The position numbers were made by a program, and so were the translations under genes. Shown here piece after piece: positions 37,301-52,300 of a stretch of DNA of 64,000 nt; positions within the stretch are counted from its first letter, which is position 1; each line of letters begins with the position of its first letter. Origin of the DNA: Nematostella vectensis. Its lineage: Eukaryota; Cnidaria; Anthozoa; Actiniaria; Edwardsiidae. The notes beneath the pieces are model-generated. The model searched no databases. It was given only the letters and a program-made list of their open reading frames with translations, and was not told the origin of the DNA. Where the stretch lies: NCBI RefSeq assembly GCF_932526225.1, contig NC_064042.1, positions 9,830,540-9,894,539 of the forward strand, read 5' to 3'.

Positions 37301-40300
37301 TAACACCGACAAAATAGCAGAACTATATTGGTTGCAATGTCACTAACAGCGATCCCGCTGATTCCAAACTTCCACTTTTAATGATGCGTATTTTCACCAT
37401 TTAAAAGTGCTTGTTTTATATCTCACTTTCCTATGATAACTAGAGTCAACCCGGCAGGCAGATAACCGATTATCGACATTTCCGCCGAGATGACGACTAA
37501 TTAGGGGTAAAAAGACGAGCAGAAGTCAATTCTATATAAAAACACGGACAACAAACTTTACACCAGGTTGTGGTAATTATGTGAAAAATATCTCCAGAAA
37601 ATTTAACAAAGAATATTCGAATATTCCTATACTCGAAATTTAAGCGTAAAAATAAACGCGGAAATAGAGTTATTATTTCTAGTTTTTTTTATGAATTAAG
37701 GGGGAAATCCATAAAAAAAACTGATAACACAAACGCAGTTCCTGTTTCGCAATGACAAATATTGAAAAAAAAAAATATAAATTCAGAAAGTGACTAGTTT
37801 TGAGACCGATATCAAAATCAAAATATTAGTTTAGGAATTCGACCCTACACGTACATAAACCATATAATTATTTTCATATTTTTACTTACGTAAGAGGAAC
37901 TTCGGAACTTCATAAGTGCGCCTTTTAATCCTTCGGAGTGAGTCTATTCATCTCGGAATGCACCTGCTATATATATTTTTTTCTATATTTCTCTTTTTTT
38001 ATATTTTTCTACAGCTGAATTCTTTTCTCACTCAAACGCGCGATCGATGTTTGAATGCTTTCCTATAGGTGAGTTTTAGCTTGAGCAATACGACGCTCGG
38101 TAAAAGTTGCTGCGCGATACCAAAGTGTCACAAAGGTCCATGATCAAACAAAAACAGTAGGAACCAAATACAGAACTCCAGTTAAACCATACTTTTTTTT
38201 ATCCCTGCGATAAAAGGGAATGCGAAATACAGCGCTCGTCGATAACAGGCGAGGGAACACGTTCCGTGAGCAAACCGAAGAGCCTTCTTAAGAATAATTA
38301 CGACGAATTCCTATATAGAATAATTACTAGCTGTCGATATTGTTCAAGCCTTCCAGAGTGTTTATTGTGCCTACGAAATCTACAGGCTTTCAGCGGGCAG
38401 ATAACAACAATGCGATAGTGAATAGAATGAAAAATAAAAGCTGTTAGCAAATTGCATCAAGGAAATAGTTGAGTAATTGCTTAAAGAAAAAGCCAAATTA
38501 GCGATGAAAGAAAAAGGGAAATAAGTCCAAGTCATGCTAATTCTGTTTTTCTTTTATGAATATTCTTACGGAATATGACGATTTGCAAACTAGGACAAAC
38601 CATCCAGACTATTTTCCTTTGCGGCTATTTTCACTCATGATTCACATGCTATTTCAATTCAAAGTTTACATGGTATTTCAATTCAAAGTTTACATGGTAT
38701 TTCAATTCAAAGTTTACATGGTATTTCAATTCAAAGTTTACATGGTATTTCAACTCAAAGTTTACATGCTAAAACTTAGCAGTGGATTACAAAAATCGAG
38801 TAATTTTTATGCTTTATCTTCGCAAAAATAGTCTTTAGCCAGCAGTGTTTGACAGTGGTTTTATTCAAGTGGATCTCGTAAAGTACTAGATGGAATGTTA
38901 CCTTCTGGTTTTTTCGCTGTCGGCTCATGTTGTTTAGTGTTTGCCACTAGCCCATTGTTATATCTAGAAAGGTCAATTACAGCTCCGAGGAAATGCACGG
39001 AGCGACTAGCTTAGCCGGCATTAGTCTATTCCGCAACGGTTTGCTAAAAAAACGGTTTGTCAAAAAAGAAATCGGCGGTCGAAAACCGCTCGGGGGTCCT
39101 GTGGCGATGCGACAAACGCGCGGCGAGTTGTCCCCTGCCCGATGACAATGACAGTGCTGAATAACGTATGCGCATGCGCGTGCTCTGGCGAAAACAAGCA
39201 CAATCGCAGTGTTGAATCGTTCGACTAAAGGTACGAAATGCTGACTTCAGTTGCTGTTTTGACTAGCTGTACAGCATTAAAACCATACTGTACAAAAGAT
39301 GACAGATTTTTGTGATAATGAGGGAGTCATAAAGTAAATTATAGCCTTATGTTTGGTCTCGTTTTCTTAGCATTCGCCAAAATGTGATAGTTCGCCGGTA
39401 AAAAGCCGCCATTTTAAAACAAAAAGGCTGGTTTCGTTCGGTACTGGAACTAGTCTTGCGTTTTTCAGCACTGTCCATGACAATCAAGTTTTCTTACCAC
39501 AGGATGCCCGCATAGCTCTATTTCAAAAACTTTGGGAAGCCTGCGGGGTAGACTTAAACGTCATTCGGTGTAAAAGACTACCCTCGATATCACGAAACCG
39601 GAGTACATAAATCTACGACAACACGTGGCCACAAACAGAGAGTCAGATCTGGAGTCCGCATAGTTTTTATCCGTTGCCCTTTTCGTTACTGTCGACGTAT
39701 TTTATCCCCTCTTTCCGACTTTGTCGTTACTGTCGACGTATTTTATCCCCTCTTTCCGACTTTGTCGTTATTGTCGACTTATCTGTTAAGGTCCTTGTTC
39801 CTCCCCCCTCCTACTCCCGAACTTGTCTCACCTGCCAGTGGACCCTGTCGCATCCGCTGCCACCAGTGAACTCGTAGTTGCTCCTCATCATAAGATACAA
39901 GAATGCACACGCCTACAGCGAACAGAACGTCAGATCCGTATAATAAAGTCACGATAATATAGTGAGGATGAGTCAGGTGGGGCTTACTTGAGTTCTCAGA
40001 CTTTCCAGCTTGGAGTTACAGCAGCTCAATATCTGCAAAATCAAAAGGGAACATGTGAAGGACAAGTACCGAGTAACTTCCGAAAAGTACCGAATAACTC
40101 CCGAATAGTAGCGAGTGACCCCCAAATGTTACCGAATATCTCCCGAATAGCCCCGAGTAACTCCTGAATAGCATCGAGTAATTCCCGAATAGCCCCGAGT
40201 AACTTCCGAATAGTCCCGAGTAACTCCCGAATAGCCCCGAGTAACTCCCGAATAGCCCCGAGTAACTCCCGAATAGCCCTAGTAACTCCCGAGTAACTCC

Positions 40301-43300
40301 CGAATAGCATCGAGTAATTCCTAAATAGAAGCGAGGAAAATCTCCAGATAGTATAGTGTAGAGCCCTTGGTTGCATTGCTTTCCTGCTATTTGGTTATCA
40401 AGTGAGAGAAGCGTAGTCTACTAACCTCTCTGCACAGATCGCCACAGTGGCTTGCACTCCCTCTAAACAGAGCCACGGGGAACTAGAAAAGACAAGTGCT
40501 TGCATCAGAAATACGCATCGGGCGTTACCATCTTCAGTGAAAGTGCTTTCATACTCAGTACCTTGTCGAGAAAGACTGGCCTGATTGAGTACCTTGGCGA
40601 TAAAGGACCTAAGACTGGCCTGATCGAGTACCTTTGTTGATGAAGGACCTGAGACTGGCATGATTGAGTACCTTGTTGATGAAGGACCTTAGACTGGCCT
40701 GATTGAGTACCTTGTTGATAAAGGACCTTAGACTGGCCTGATTGAGTACCTTGTTGATGAAGGACATAAGACTGGCCTAATTGAGTACCTTATTAAATCA
40801 AAGGGCTCTGTGAGCCAACTCGTAATGCAAATTTGTTTTTCTAGTTATTTTCTTGTGTGCAAAAAAAAAACATATACAGGATGAATTTTGAACAAAGGAT
40901 GAACACATCCAAGATGCTGGGAGTACATAACAATGTCCTTTTTTTTTTGATGTGATGAAACACCAAGAACAGTTTGATTATTTATTATTATCATAAAAAG
41001 TAAAGAAAAAAAGAAAGAAAAAATTAGACGTCACAAGTAGGGATCGAACCTCCGGTCTCTGACGTCTTAGACAAGCGACAGAACCACTATACCACCGAGG
41101 CATTCCCGAAGTAACCTCTGAGTAAAATTAGTTTTTATCCTAATTGGTATCTCACCGTTCGAACTGCTTTTGCTAGCATGTCAAATTTCGCCCTATTCCC
41201 TCCGGAAACAGAAGTTAAATACCCGACATAATAAATCAAGCTACAGTCATATGTATTTTAAGCATGTAAACATTCTAGAAATTCGCAAAATCATTATTGA
41301 TCGTTTCTTGATGAATAAGCGTGTTTGAACGAGTTTTGTTTGATATTTAGCACTTAATTTATAAAAAAATTTTTTTGAAAAAAAACAACTTTATGAAAGT
41401 CCATACTATTTTTCTTTACCTGCAAAAAGATGCTTTCTTTTAATTACCCTGCAAAGAAAGACCTTGCTAACAGAGGCTTTTACTTTGTGTTTCTCTGACT
41501 TTAAAAGTCGTAGCTTTGGCTATCCGCTCTTTCAGCACAAAATCGCTTTTTCAGCAAAAATTCAAACAAATAATGCGAAAACCCAGAGATGCGATTCTTC
41601 AAGTACTAGAAGAAGGAGAATTAAAAGCTTTGCTAGCATTTTACTTGTTTTGTAAACTAACAACTTGAATTGGACTGAACCGTAGAAGATCGATTGACGT
41701 CAGTGATGAAGGCGCATGCGCACGTTCAGCCCACATTGAAGACTTTTCTGTAAAAACTAGCTTATATATACTTTACGGCTATAACACGTAATGACCGTAG
41801 CGGTCACAGGTCGATGACAAGCTCTTTTATAGTACTTAACTTTAACCGGAAGTTGGTCACCGGAAGTTTACAGGAAGATCTAAAAATTGCTGTGTTGCGA
41901 AAGCACAGAAAGACCACAAAAAGTTTACGGATGATCGATCCAACGATCTGACGATCGAGTGACACAGAAGTCCCTGCAATAACTCGTAAATGCTTTGCAA
42001 GCATTTAAAAAGGACCTAAGAATGGCATGATTGAGTACCTTATTAATGAAGGACCTAAGACTGGCATGATTGAGTACCTTATTAATGAAGGACCTAAGAC
42101 TGGCGAACACGTGCTTCATCATCAGCTCTGATTGGGGGATTTGCAGGAACGAGATGAGCGTTCCGAACAACTTCAATGAAAAACAAAATAAAAAGTTACA
42201 AAGAAAAGGACAGTGCACCCCTGTTGGACTTGACATATCAAGGGGAGCGAAAAACATTTCTCATTAGTTTGACTTATCTGAGTAGAAATGATTCAAGATA
42301 ACACTCTACAAAACTTGAACTCAGTTTGAGTTAACAGGAAGCTCGGTTTATACGAGTTTCATTGTATAACTAATGCCTAGTGCACACTAGCAACATAACA
42401 ACATAACGACATGGGCGCGCGCACTATGTTTAGCCCGACATAACGACATGGACATAATGACATAAAAAACATGTTTTTTTTCTCTTATGTCGTTATGTCC
42501 ACGTCGTTATGTCGAAGATAAAAGTTCGCGCGTCCATGTCGTTATGTCGATATGTCGCTAGTGTGCACTAGGCATTACACATAAACAACAAGGGTTGTTC
42601 TCATCAAGTTTTAGGGTAAAAAATGGGTCTCTAAGGCGTGTAACCAGGACGCCCATCCCACTCAGCCAACCAAATTGGTCTATTCTTATTGAAGAGTCGT
42701 CAAATGTGAAACTTAATTGCCCGATGTTTAATCCTGCTCAGCAACAATCAACACATTCTAGCTTGGCAGCTACTTTGTATGACCTGTCATTAATAAAGTT
42801 GTCCTTATCAAGCAAATGCCCTTGAGTATTTGCTGTAAGTCAACTTATTTATGGTATCTGGTCACATGACAGGATTAAATGCCGTACCTTCTTCATCAGC
42901 AGATTGTCTCCTTCTTCTTGCTCCAAGTGGAACTTGAACGAGAACATTAGAGAATGAGACTTGGCTACAAAAAGGCCTATTTTGGTTGTGAGTCAATATA
43001 AGGTTTTTCGCTCAAACAATACTGTTTTCTTATACAGGTTTCGACATAATGCAATGTAACTGTTCGAGGCAGAAATACACTGTAGATTGATGAATGCTGA
43101 TGTATGCCAGACTGTTAACTCACCTTGAAGTGGTTACAGAAGAGCTCCACCATGTCGAGTACCACCAGCCCCACTTCGTTACATAGGTTACCCTCCATCA
43201 GCACTCGAGTCTGGATATCCATAGCAGGCCCTGCACACGTGACAAAACACGTCACTTAGTGATAACGGGGGCTTACACACGTGACACAACACGACACTTA

Positions 43301-46300
43301 GTGATAACGGGGGCCAACACACGTGACACAACACGATACTTAGTGATAACAGGGGCCTACACACGTGACACAACGCGACACTTAGTGATAACAGGGGCCT
43401 ACACACGTGACACAACAAGACAGCGATAACGGGGGCCTACACACGTGACACAACACGATACTTAGTGATAACAGGGGCCTACACCCGTGACAACACGACG
43501 ACAATATTCACACGTGAAAGTATTCACACATTGGTAAGTAAGCAAATCCATTCAGAAGAAATGAGCATGGGAATTTACACCTATTTCAAAATTTGTTGTC
43601 AGTGCAAATGACAAATGACAATTGTCAAATGGTAGTTCTGCTTATCCAGAAATATAAGTGGAACTCTTCAAATTTCTACTAAATGTAGGAAAATGTGGAA
43701 CATTTCCAGATTTATATTACTTATCAACTTTATTCTTACAAATAATTATACCCAGCAGTTCTAGTTTAGCCACCACCAAAAACATGTAGTGTGCGACAAA
43801 TTTTGGAGATCGCGACACGAAAATGTTTCTCAACTATCCGAGAAACATTTCTTTGTCGCTTCTACAAGATTTTGCGCGCGCTATAATGTCTTTTGGGTGT
43901 ATAAGCTAAGAAACATCTCGCACGCTACATGTCGTCTAGTTTAGCCAGGCCTTTAGAACTGCCATTTGCCCATTGCACTGACAACGTTTATTGAAATAGG
44001 TGTTCATTCTCTGCCTGACGAATTGCAAGATGAAAAAATCACGTGTGATTGGGTCTAGAAGTAAACAGGCAAAAAATTCTGAAACCATATAAAGGAGGTT
44101 TCCTAAGTGAGCTTGTGTAAAAAAGACACGTACCTCCCTGGCTGGGCGTCCTCATGTGCCTGGACTGGACAGTGTAACCCTGGTATCGCTGCTCCAAATA
44201 TTGACGAGTCGCTTCGTTGGAGCTGCGGATAGTCACGTGATGTGTGTCAAATAAAGCGATGGTGGTCACGCAACACAGGAAAGTTTATAGCTTAGTGCAG
44301 TGACACAACGACAAAGGTCAGATGTGAGCCCCGTGTTTTTGCAAAATACTTACAATGCGACGCGCGCTACCGTGGCCATCTTGACAAGTTAGTGAAGTAA
44401 GCCAATAAGGATGTGAGAAACGTGCTATATGATACGACGCGCGCTAGCGTGGTCAGCTTGACAGTTTTGTGAAGTTAGCCAATAAGGATGTGAGAAACGT
44501 GCTATCTGATACGAAGCGCGCTACCGTGGCCACATAATTTATTGAGGTAAGACAATAAGGATGCGAGAAACATACTTTCTGGTTGACATGAACTTCACTA
44601 ACCAACCAACCAACAAGGCAGTCACCCAAAACTGTTAATCTATGCTTTTTGCTCAGTTTCTCTAAGCTTTCTATTTCTGGCTACGGTGGCGCGAGTCGCA
44701 CTTCAAAACAAAATTCGTTTGAAGTAGAGTAATGAAGTTTCTTAACGGGCCAATAAAAAGGTTTCGCTTCAGTTTCGTGCCCTTACTCCCGATCATGCGA
44801 TACATCCTCGCGTCTACTTGGCACTAGACTGAATACACCAGAGAGCTGGCTTTACAGTCAAGTACAGAGTCATTAACACAGTAGGTATGACAAGAGGGAA
44901 AATTGTGAAGTGAGACATCATAGACCGAGACGGTGAACAAAAGAAACTGTGCTTATTTTAACACGAAGCTTGAGTCATGCATTTATTTTTACTTTTCAAA
45001 AACAACAATTAAAAAAAAAAAAAAAAACAGTGCATCATAATTTAGTCTTATCAGGTTCAGGAGCTTAATGGAGCATTTATTTGAGCTTTATACGTAAAAA
45101 AAAATAATAAAAAAAATATATAATTTAAGAAATATAATCTAAAAAAAATAGAAAACCGTATTTTCCTTTATTTGCATTTTAAAAATAACACATCAGAGTG
45201 AGTTTCTTTTACTAAAAGGCATTCCACGTTTTTATGTACAATTAGCAGGCCTTTAACAAAGGCATGTAACATTTGCATCATGTTCAGTGTACGATTGGGC
45301 TTCCTTTACCAAAGGATTCCCAAGTTTTCATGTAGAATTGGGTCACCTTTATCAGGTTTTCTGCGTATAGTAATGAATAAGAATGAAGAACGAAGAGCGT
45401 ACTTAGCGGTGTTAGTGGGTTGCCATACGGATTTAAGGTACTCAATGTCCCTGTTAATACACACAAGACGATAGGTTAAACACGGCATAAATGATACTTC
45501 CAACTTCATGCATTCAAAAGCGTGTAACAGCCGGAACATTCACTCATTCGCGCAACAACAGCGTCACTTTCTTCCGAAGGGGGCCCGTAGCATAGTAGCA
45601 GACGAGGTAGGGGATCTCTGGCCTGAAGGGCAGACTATTCCAGGCAAAAACCGATACGGGGGGATCACTTTGGCTTCGATTCTTTGGCCACAACGAGAGC
45701 TTTATATAAGCAAATGTCGCCCCTTGATCAAGGAGTCTTAGTCAGCGTAAACATTTCTATTGTTTTCACTTAATATTGGAAGACATTATGTGATAAAACT
45801 TTAAAAAAAACATCTAAAACAAAAAGTTATATTTTATATCCAAATGAAATTGAAATACACGATAGCTTCCCTAAATCAGCCGATGCAAATGGGTGCTTTC
45901 TCGCACTTGGTACTTTTCTAGGATGACAAAATGGCGGCTGGCAGAGGCGTCTTGGGGATGGAGGATTAAAATGGCTGGCTAACATAGCTAACGCATTAAC
46001 GTTACTCCGTCACTATACACAGCTAAACTCGAATGAAAGTTTCTGGCTGTAGCAAAGCTTTAAAATGCACAAAGTCGTGGAGTATAATATTAGGACACAA
46101 TAAATTGCAGGTCGTGCAAAATATTAGGGGATTTATATGATTTATTTATCAGCGCGACACTTATCATCCCAGGCATCTAGCGATGAGGGTTCATTTATAA
46201 TGATTTGGAGCGTCATTCATTATATAAGCACAATGTTATATGGAACGAGAAACGCATTTTGCATGCAGTATGAACATCACGGTATAAAGAAATGTTTGTG

Positions 46301-49300
46301 TAGAGGAGAATACTGGAGAGACATGACGGAGAAACATGACGTGACGCTTCAAATAAGCCCATTTCACATCAAATAAGGCGGATAATTTTTCTGAGTACTT
46401 AGTAACTTATAGCAAACTGCGACTTTTTTAAAAGTGATGTGACCTTTTGTAAAGTGTCATTGAAATTTGAGCTTTTCGTCCCTGAACTGATACACAGGGC
46501 AATGATGATCAAGGAAAAATTACCTTAAAAAGCCAAAATCTGGTTATGTGCATTTCGGCCTAACGTTATTTGTGTTTTGAAAATCAGTCCGTAATTTAAG
46601 GAACCTATAGCCATTGTAAGAAATTGTGTCTTCTCTCTCTATCTGGAATTGCGCGTTTTCCAGGTTTTTCCGTCATGTTTACTGGAGATATTATTTTATT
46701 GCCATTCGAGACATGATATCTGTAACGATCTATTGGCAGTGTTAAAAAAGAATTCACGATGTGTTCACAAGTTTTTAAAATAAATTCCCGATGTTTTCAC
46801 GAAGAATTAACGACGTATTCACGAGTAGTGGAGAACCTGGGTTTGGACCTCTGTATTAATCAGAGTCACATGACAAGAAAGCCAAAGAATTGGCCAACCG
46901 AGACCAACACCAGTCTCATTGTGTTTGCGAAAGAGAAGGGAGAAAAGTTAAAAGAGAGCCATCCGCGATGTCAAATAGAATCCTTTAAAATCAAAGAAAG
47001 ACAATAATTGGAGAATAATTTTCCTGCGCGGGTTAGAGTTCGACGTGCTGGTGGAAAAACTAACCTGTTTGCCACGATTGTCTGTCGTCCCTGATACTTG
47101 AAATGCTTCAGGGAAAGCCTGGAACCGTAACGGAAAATCAGCATAGGACTGGAGAAGTTTTGTAGCTACTGTACTCTGCTGTGGCGGTGGAAGAGCAGAC
47201 ATACACAAAACGAGTTAATTAATTCGGCAGTAAATTTCGATTTCCCAGTTTCCCATGGGGAACGCTAAGGATGTATTTTCTAAAAGATATATATTAAAAT
47301 ATCTATAATATTCCCCTTTGTGGGCGATAGTTCTACATTATTCAAAAAGTTGACATATTATGGAATACATTTTCATATTTAAAAACGGATACATAGGTGG
47401 ATAATCATTAACTCTTGAAATTTACGGGAACTACCCATAAACTTATTTGCCATATTTGTTAGTCATTCAACAAGCTTTTAAACTATCACACATTTTAACA
47501 CAGGTCCAGTACAGCACACAAAAATGACACCAATACCTTGATACGGTAATAGGAGAGGGGGCGGGGATGTGAAGTAAACAAAGACTCACTCGAGCAGGTC
47601 AAACATGTCGACGACGGCTGCAAACTTTGAGTAGTATTTGTCCTGATGGAGCATGTAGATCACAGTAGGGTGCCAGTGTGCGCGCTTGATGGCTGACGTC
47701 ATGATCTGTCTCCACCAATCAAGAACCACACCTAGCGAGAAATCAACCAATTGCAATCAACGTTAGGCGCACTTAAAAGAAGGGATAGACAAATCAAAAA
47801 TCCATATTACATATACTGATCCTAGTATAACATGGCTGGGCCAATTACGATCAATGTTAGATCTTGCAATCATAATAAAACATGGATATAACAACATTAG
47901 GCTTACTATTTGTAGCCAAAGCAAGGTTGACCAATCAAAATCCACTTTAGTTTTAAAAGTCAAAACAAGGCTAGACCAATCAAGCTAACGTTAGGCCAAT
48001 TGATCATAGTCATCAGGCTAGGACCAATCAAACTTTAGGAAAGGTGAACTGATCAAAGACCTAGCAAAGCAGCATTCATCAAAATCGGACTCAAAATCGA
48101 CGTTAATTTAAGCTGTTCATAGTCAAAACAAGGATACAACAATTAGAATCAACGTTAGGTCTACCGACTGTAGGGCAATGCAGGACAATGTGTCGACCGT
48201 AGCCCAACGAAGGCATAACAATAATTCCAAGATAGCTGTAGTAAGACTAGATATAGGGTTGTACGCCTCCATGAAAACAGAGTAGTTCGCTGGGTTTATG
48301 TGCATTAGACCTTCATTAGAGCACAAAGAGGTGTTTTTCAAGGTCTACCACCCTGCTCTTGCCTTAGAAATTTACCTTGTTCGAGGTTTTTGAGTATGTA
48401 CAAAAAGCACATCAACAGCTCTTTCGTCTCGTCCTCGTCCAGTGGCACCTGCAATGCAATCTGGGAAGCCTCCTTCAGCACATGCGCAGAAGACTGCGTC
48501 AAAGAGTCACTGGGGCTCTGTTTGAGAATCCCTGCTTGCGAGTATGATGAGCTGCGATTGGACTCGGTGGTCTGCTCATTGCCCGTGGCAACAGAAGAGG
48601 AACCGTGAGAGGTCTGGGATATAGAGTGCGTTAGCTCGTACTTGCTGCCATGGAAACGAGGCACGTGATCCAGGAGGACGGTGAGGAACGGGAGGTAGAG
48701 GGCGGCGATGCGCGACTGACGGGCCTGGTACGAGGAAAACAGCAATATGGACAGTGTGTAAAAACAGCAATATGGGTAACGTAAAGAGAAACAAAAAATA
48801 ACAAAAACAGCAATATGGGTAATGTGAAGAGGAATAACAACAGTGAATGAAGCGACATAAATGATAACAACGACAACAAAAACAACAACGAGAACTTTGA
48901 TAACAACAAGAACGACAACGATTACAACAAAACGATAACAACCAAAATGGAACAGCCGATAAGGCGCAAAGCATGTGGGATCGGGACATGATAAAGGGCA
49001 ACATCAACAGCAACAACGACAGCAGAAACAACAACAACAGCAAAGACCACAAAGGCATTACAACAAAACATTCCAGTTCATAGCCAGGATGACGCAGGAT
49101 AAATAAATGGAAAACAATAATCTTAATGTAAGAATATCACAAGAACAAGATTAGAGACATTACAATGAAATCACGTTTCAAGGCTCCCCCCCCCCCAAAA
49201 AAAAAAAAAAATAACTACAAAAATCAGGTATATTCTCGTTATCATGAGGACAGCTGGACTTTGGGCGCGTACCTCGTTATTGTATCTGTCGTCGAGCTCG

Positions 49301-52300
49301 TGTTTGACCAGCAGGTTTCTGAGCACTTTAATTGCAAGCTTGCGGATGTGTCGGCCCTGAGTCAGCGCGGATGTCACCTGCACGTAAAAACGGTAAATAA
49401 GAGAAGGGCAATAATATCTCCACAATTAACGCAACTCCACGTTCAATATCAAATAATATTTGTATCACAATAAGTTTGATTATTAGAATCACCTCCCGCA
49501 GCATTAGCCCGACAAGGAAGAACCTTCGGCAAAACTCTTCTGATAACTCACTATCGTGCAATCCGCCAAGCCCTAGAAGGCAACACAAGAGGTAGAGTAA
49601 GAGAGCAGTTTGCAATAGAGTGAGAAGGGTAGGGTCAGAGAGCAATAGAGTGAGAAGGGTAGAGTCAGAGAGCAGTGAGAACTAGAGTGAAAAGGGTAAA
49701 ATCAGAGAGCAGTGAGCAATAGAGTTTGAAGGGTAGGGTCAGAGAGCAATAGAGTGAGAAGGGTAGAGTCAGAGAGCAGTGAAAACTAGAGTGAGAAGGG
49801 TAGAATCAGAGAGCAGTGAGAACTAGGGTGTGAAGGGTAGGGTCAGAGCAATTGAGGGGAAAGGAGAGGGCAGATGCAATATGTTTAAAAGAGCATTATA
49901 TGAGGGTAAATAATTGAGTGAAGAACACCGCTCAGAGGTAGCACAGTTGGCCCTATAACAATAAGCAGACACCAAGGGTCGGGGAGGGGGGTTAAAGTTG
50001 TCATTTAGAACAGAAAAATCGACGGGGGTCCAATGTCTTTACACAATAATACTTAAGAAATAAATAAAAAATTACTTCATCTCGCTTGAAACATAAAGTC
50101 GAATCGGGACAAACACATGCTCAGCGTGATGATTCAGGCAAGGGTAACAGAGGTAAGCGACCAGAGCGCGAACAAACTAGACAAATAGCCTTTCCACAAG
50201 AATCATTATTATCCAGGTGGTGAGGCTGGTCAACAAAGCTACTATCGCTCTAGACTGCTTCCAGCCCCTCCTCTGGCGAAGGTCAGTAAAATGGCGTCAC
50301 AAACTTATGGCATGTAGTGACCTGGGACCGCGCCCAATACAGACGGAGGGACTGCTTGCTCCTATCGCTGGAGCAAAATACGAAAGTGATGCAGCATGAG
50401 GGCTTAGAGGGATAAGTATATAGTTACCTCGGACGTCAAGCGGTAGGTTAAGCGGGATGTAGTGCTCGTGGTTACATATAACTTGGAGAAACTCGAACTT
50501 GAATTCACGCATCTGTAAACAAGCGGAAGAGATATCAGCCGGCAAAAATAGAACAGGATATTAAAAACCTGGCTCTCTATATTGGGGATCGCTCTCTATC
50601 TTGGGAATTGTGGCTAGGATGACTTCGCTAAGTGGTGATCCCGCCTTACAAATCTAGCACAGTTACCAACTGTAACTGTGGAACGTTTAAGAAGCACTGC
50701 AGAAGGCGAAGCCCATCAGTGTGCAGTGTACACTGTTGAAGACGGAGTCCATCTACAGCGTTTGACCACATAACCAAAGGGTATTTACATTCCAACACTC
50801 TTTTATGGCATCACAGTCCGCCCGAGTAGTCCAAATAAGACCCAATACATTAAGAGCAATTCCGCCTATAGCTGCCTGGGACCATATTCCTTTCCTTTCT
50901 AAGAATCGCGAGATTTTACACATTTTGAATAGCATACAACTATATATCAAATAAGGTTGCACTCGGAGAGAAGGGACTTCTCTACCACAGAGTCCCCATT
51001 AAAGACGTAATAGTCTCTCTACGTAATCGCTCTGATCTCTGTCACGCAATGCGTGACAAGTAACAACTGCGTGACATCAGTAACAACTGCAAGCGCGTTA
51101 TGTGACAGAAGTCTAAGCGACTTCGTACGAGACATGAGACTAGCTAAGTACCTGTGTGTCAGAGTCCTTGAACTGCTCAGAGTAGTAGCTGATCATTTGG
51201 AAGACGAAGCCGCGGTCCATGTACGTGAAGCAGTCCTGTGGGTACAATACGAAGTGTAAGCAATAAGCGGCGACTCGCACTAAGAGATAACGCGACTTCA
51301 TGAGCGGATAATTAAAAAATATATATAATATTTCAAAGAGAATAAGCCCTTCCTGGCATAAAAACTTTCTGGCTGGTTGGTTAGCATTTTTGTTGTTGTC
51401 ATTTTGCCGCCAAAAGCCGGAGCACGCGTGAGTTTGCCATCCCAAAAGTTAGGTGTTTTTAGTGCAAGTCGCTGGGGTGACGAAATAGCGGCTGAGAGAA
51501 TCCCTTTGATGTATGTGTTTGTTAGAGAGGCAGTAATTTGAAGTTACCTTTGTAACTTAGAGAATCTCTTTGATGTATGTGTTTGTTAGAGAGGCAGTAA
51601 TTTGAAGTTACCTTTGTAACTGAGAGAATCTCTTTGATGTATGTGTTTGTTAGATAAGCAGTAATTTGAAGTTACCTTTGTAAAGCAGGCCAGATGGAAG
51701 TTCGCGTCCTTAAAAAGAAAAAGTTCAGAATGTGAAACAATTTCACAAAGCAGGTGCATGAAACGTCAAGTTCATTTTCTTTTAAATTATCGTTAAGAAT
51801 CAAACTAAACTATTCCGATTAAATCTCTTCTTCGGGAATCATTGCCTGCTTGTACAGTTCCATTGCAAAGTACTTGGGTGCGGGTGAGGAGTCGCAGACG
51901 GAGGCGAGACGGAAGGGGCCCTAGTGCAATGTCCCAGGGAAGTATGGGTGACAAAGTTGACAGTGCGTCGCTTTGTAATGCATGTGCCTCCCACCACAGG
52001 GTTTCGGGCTCCATTTCTGATTTCGACATGAGGCTTGATCCAAGGGTTTTTTCTTCGGGTTGCTTTTCTTCCCTCACAAAAACACACAACATGGGTTGTA
52101 CGGCGGCTGTCTGGGCGCCATCGTGTCGTCGACTCAACTATGTTTTATGCGTGCCTCCGTTATTAATCAAGCCGAACGGAGGTTGATAACATTTATCTAT
52201 TTATTTCATTGTTTATTTCAGAAAACAAAGTCCTGTGTTACTCATATTTATTAACTCTGCCCTGAAAAAGTCTGATTGAAGACGAAAATTTGGCAGAGTC

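Noticed and set aside
47079-47185. Minus-strand candidate exon with '[14 protein letters not shown]'
   Set aside because: Its phase conflicts with exon 25, it has no similarity to DOCK proteins, and exons 25 and 26 join in phase without it.
48576-49058. Leu/Phe/Cys-rich minus frame resembling membrane segments
   Set aside because: It is the reverse strand of an AAC-type microsatellite plus part of exon 24 in the wrong frame.
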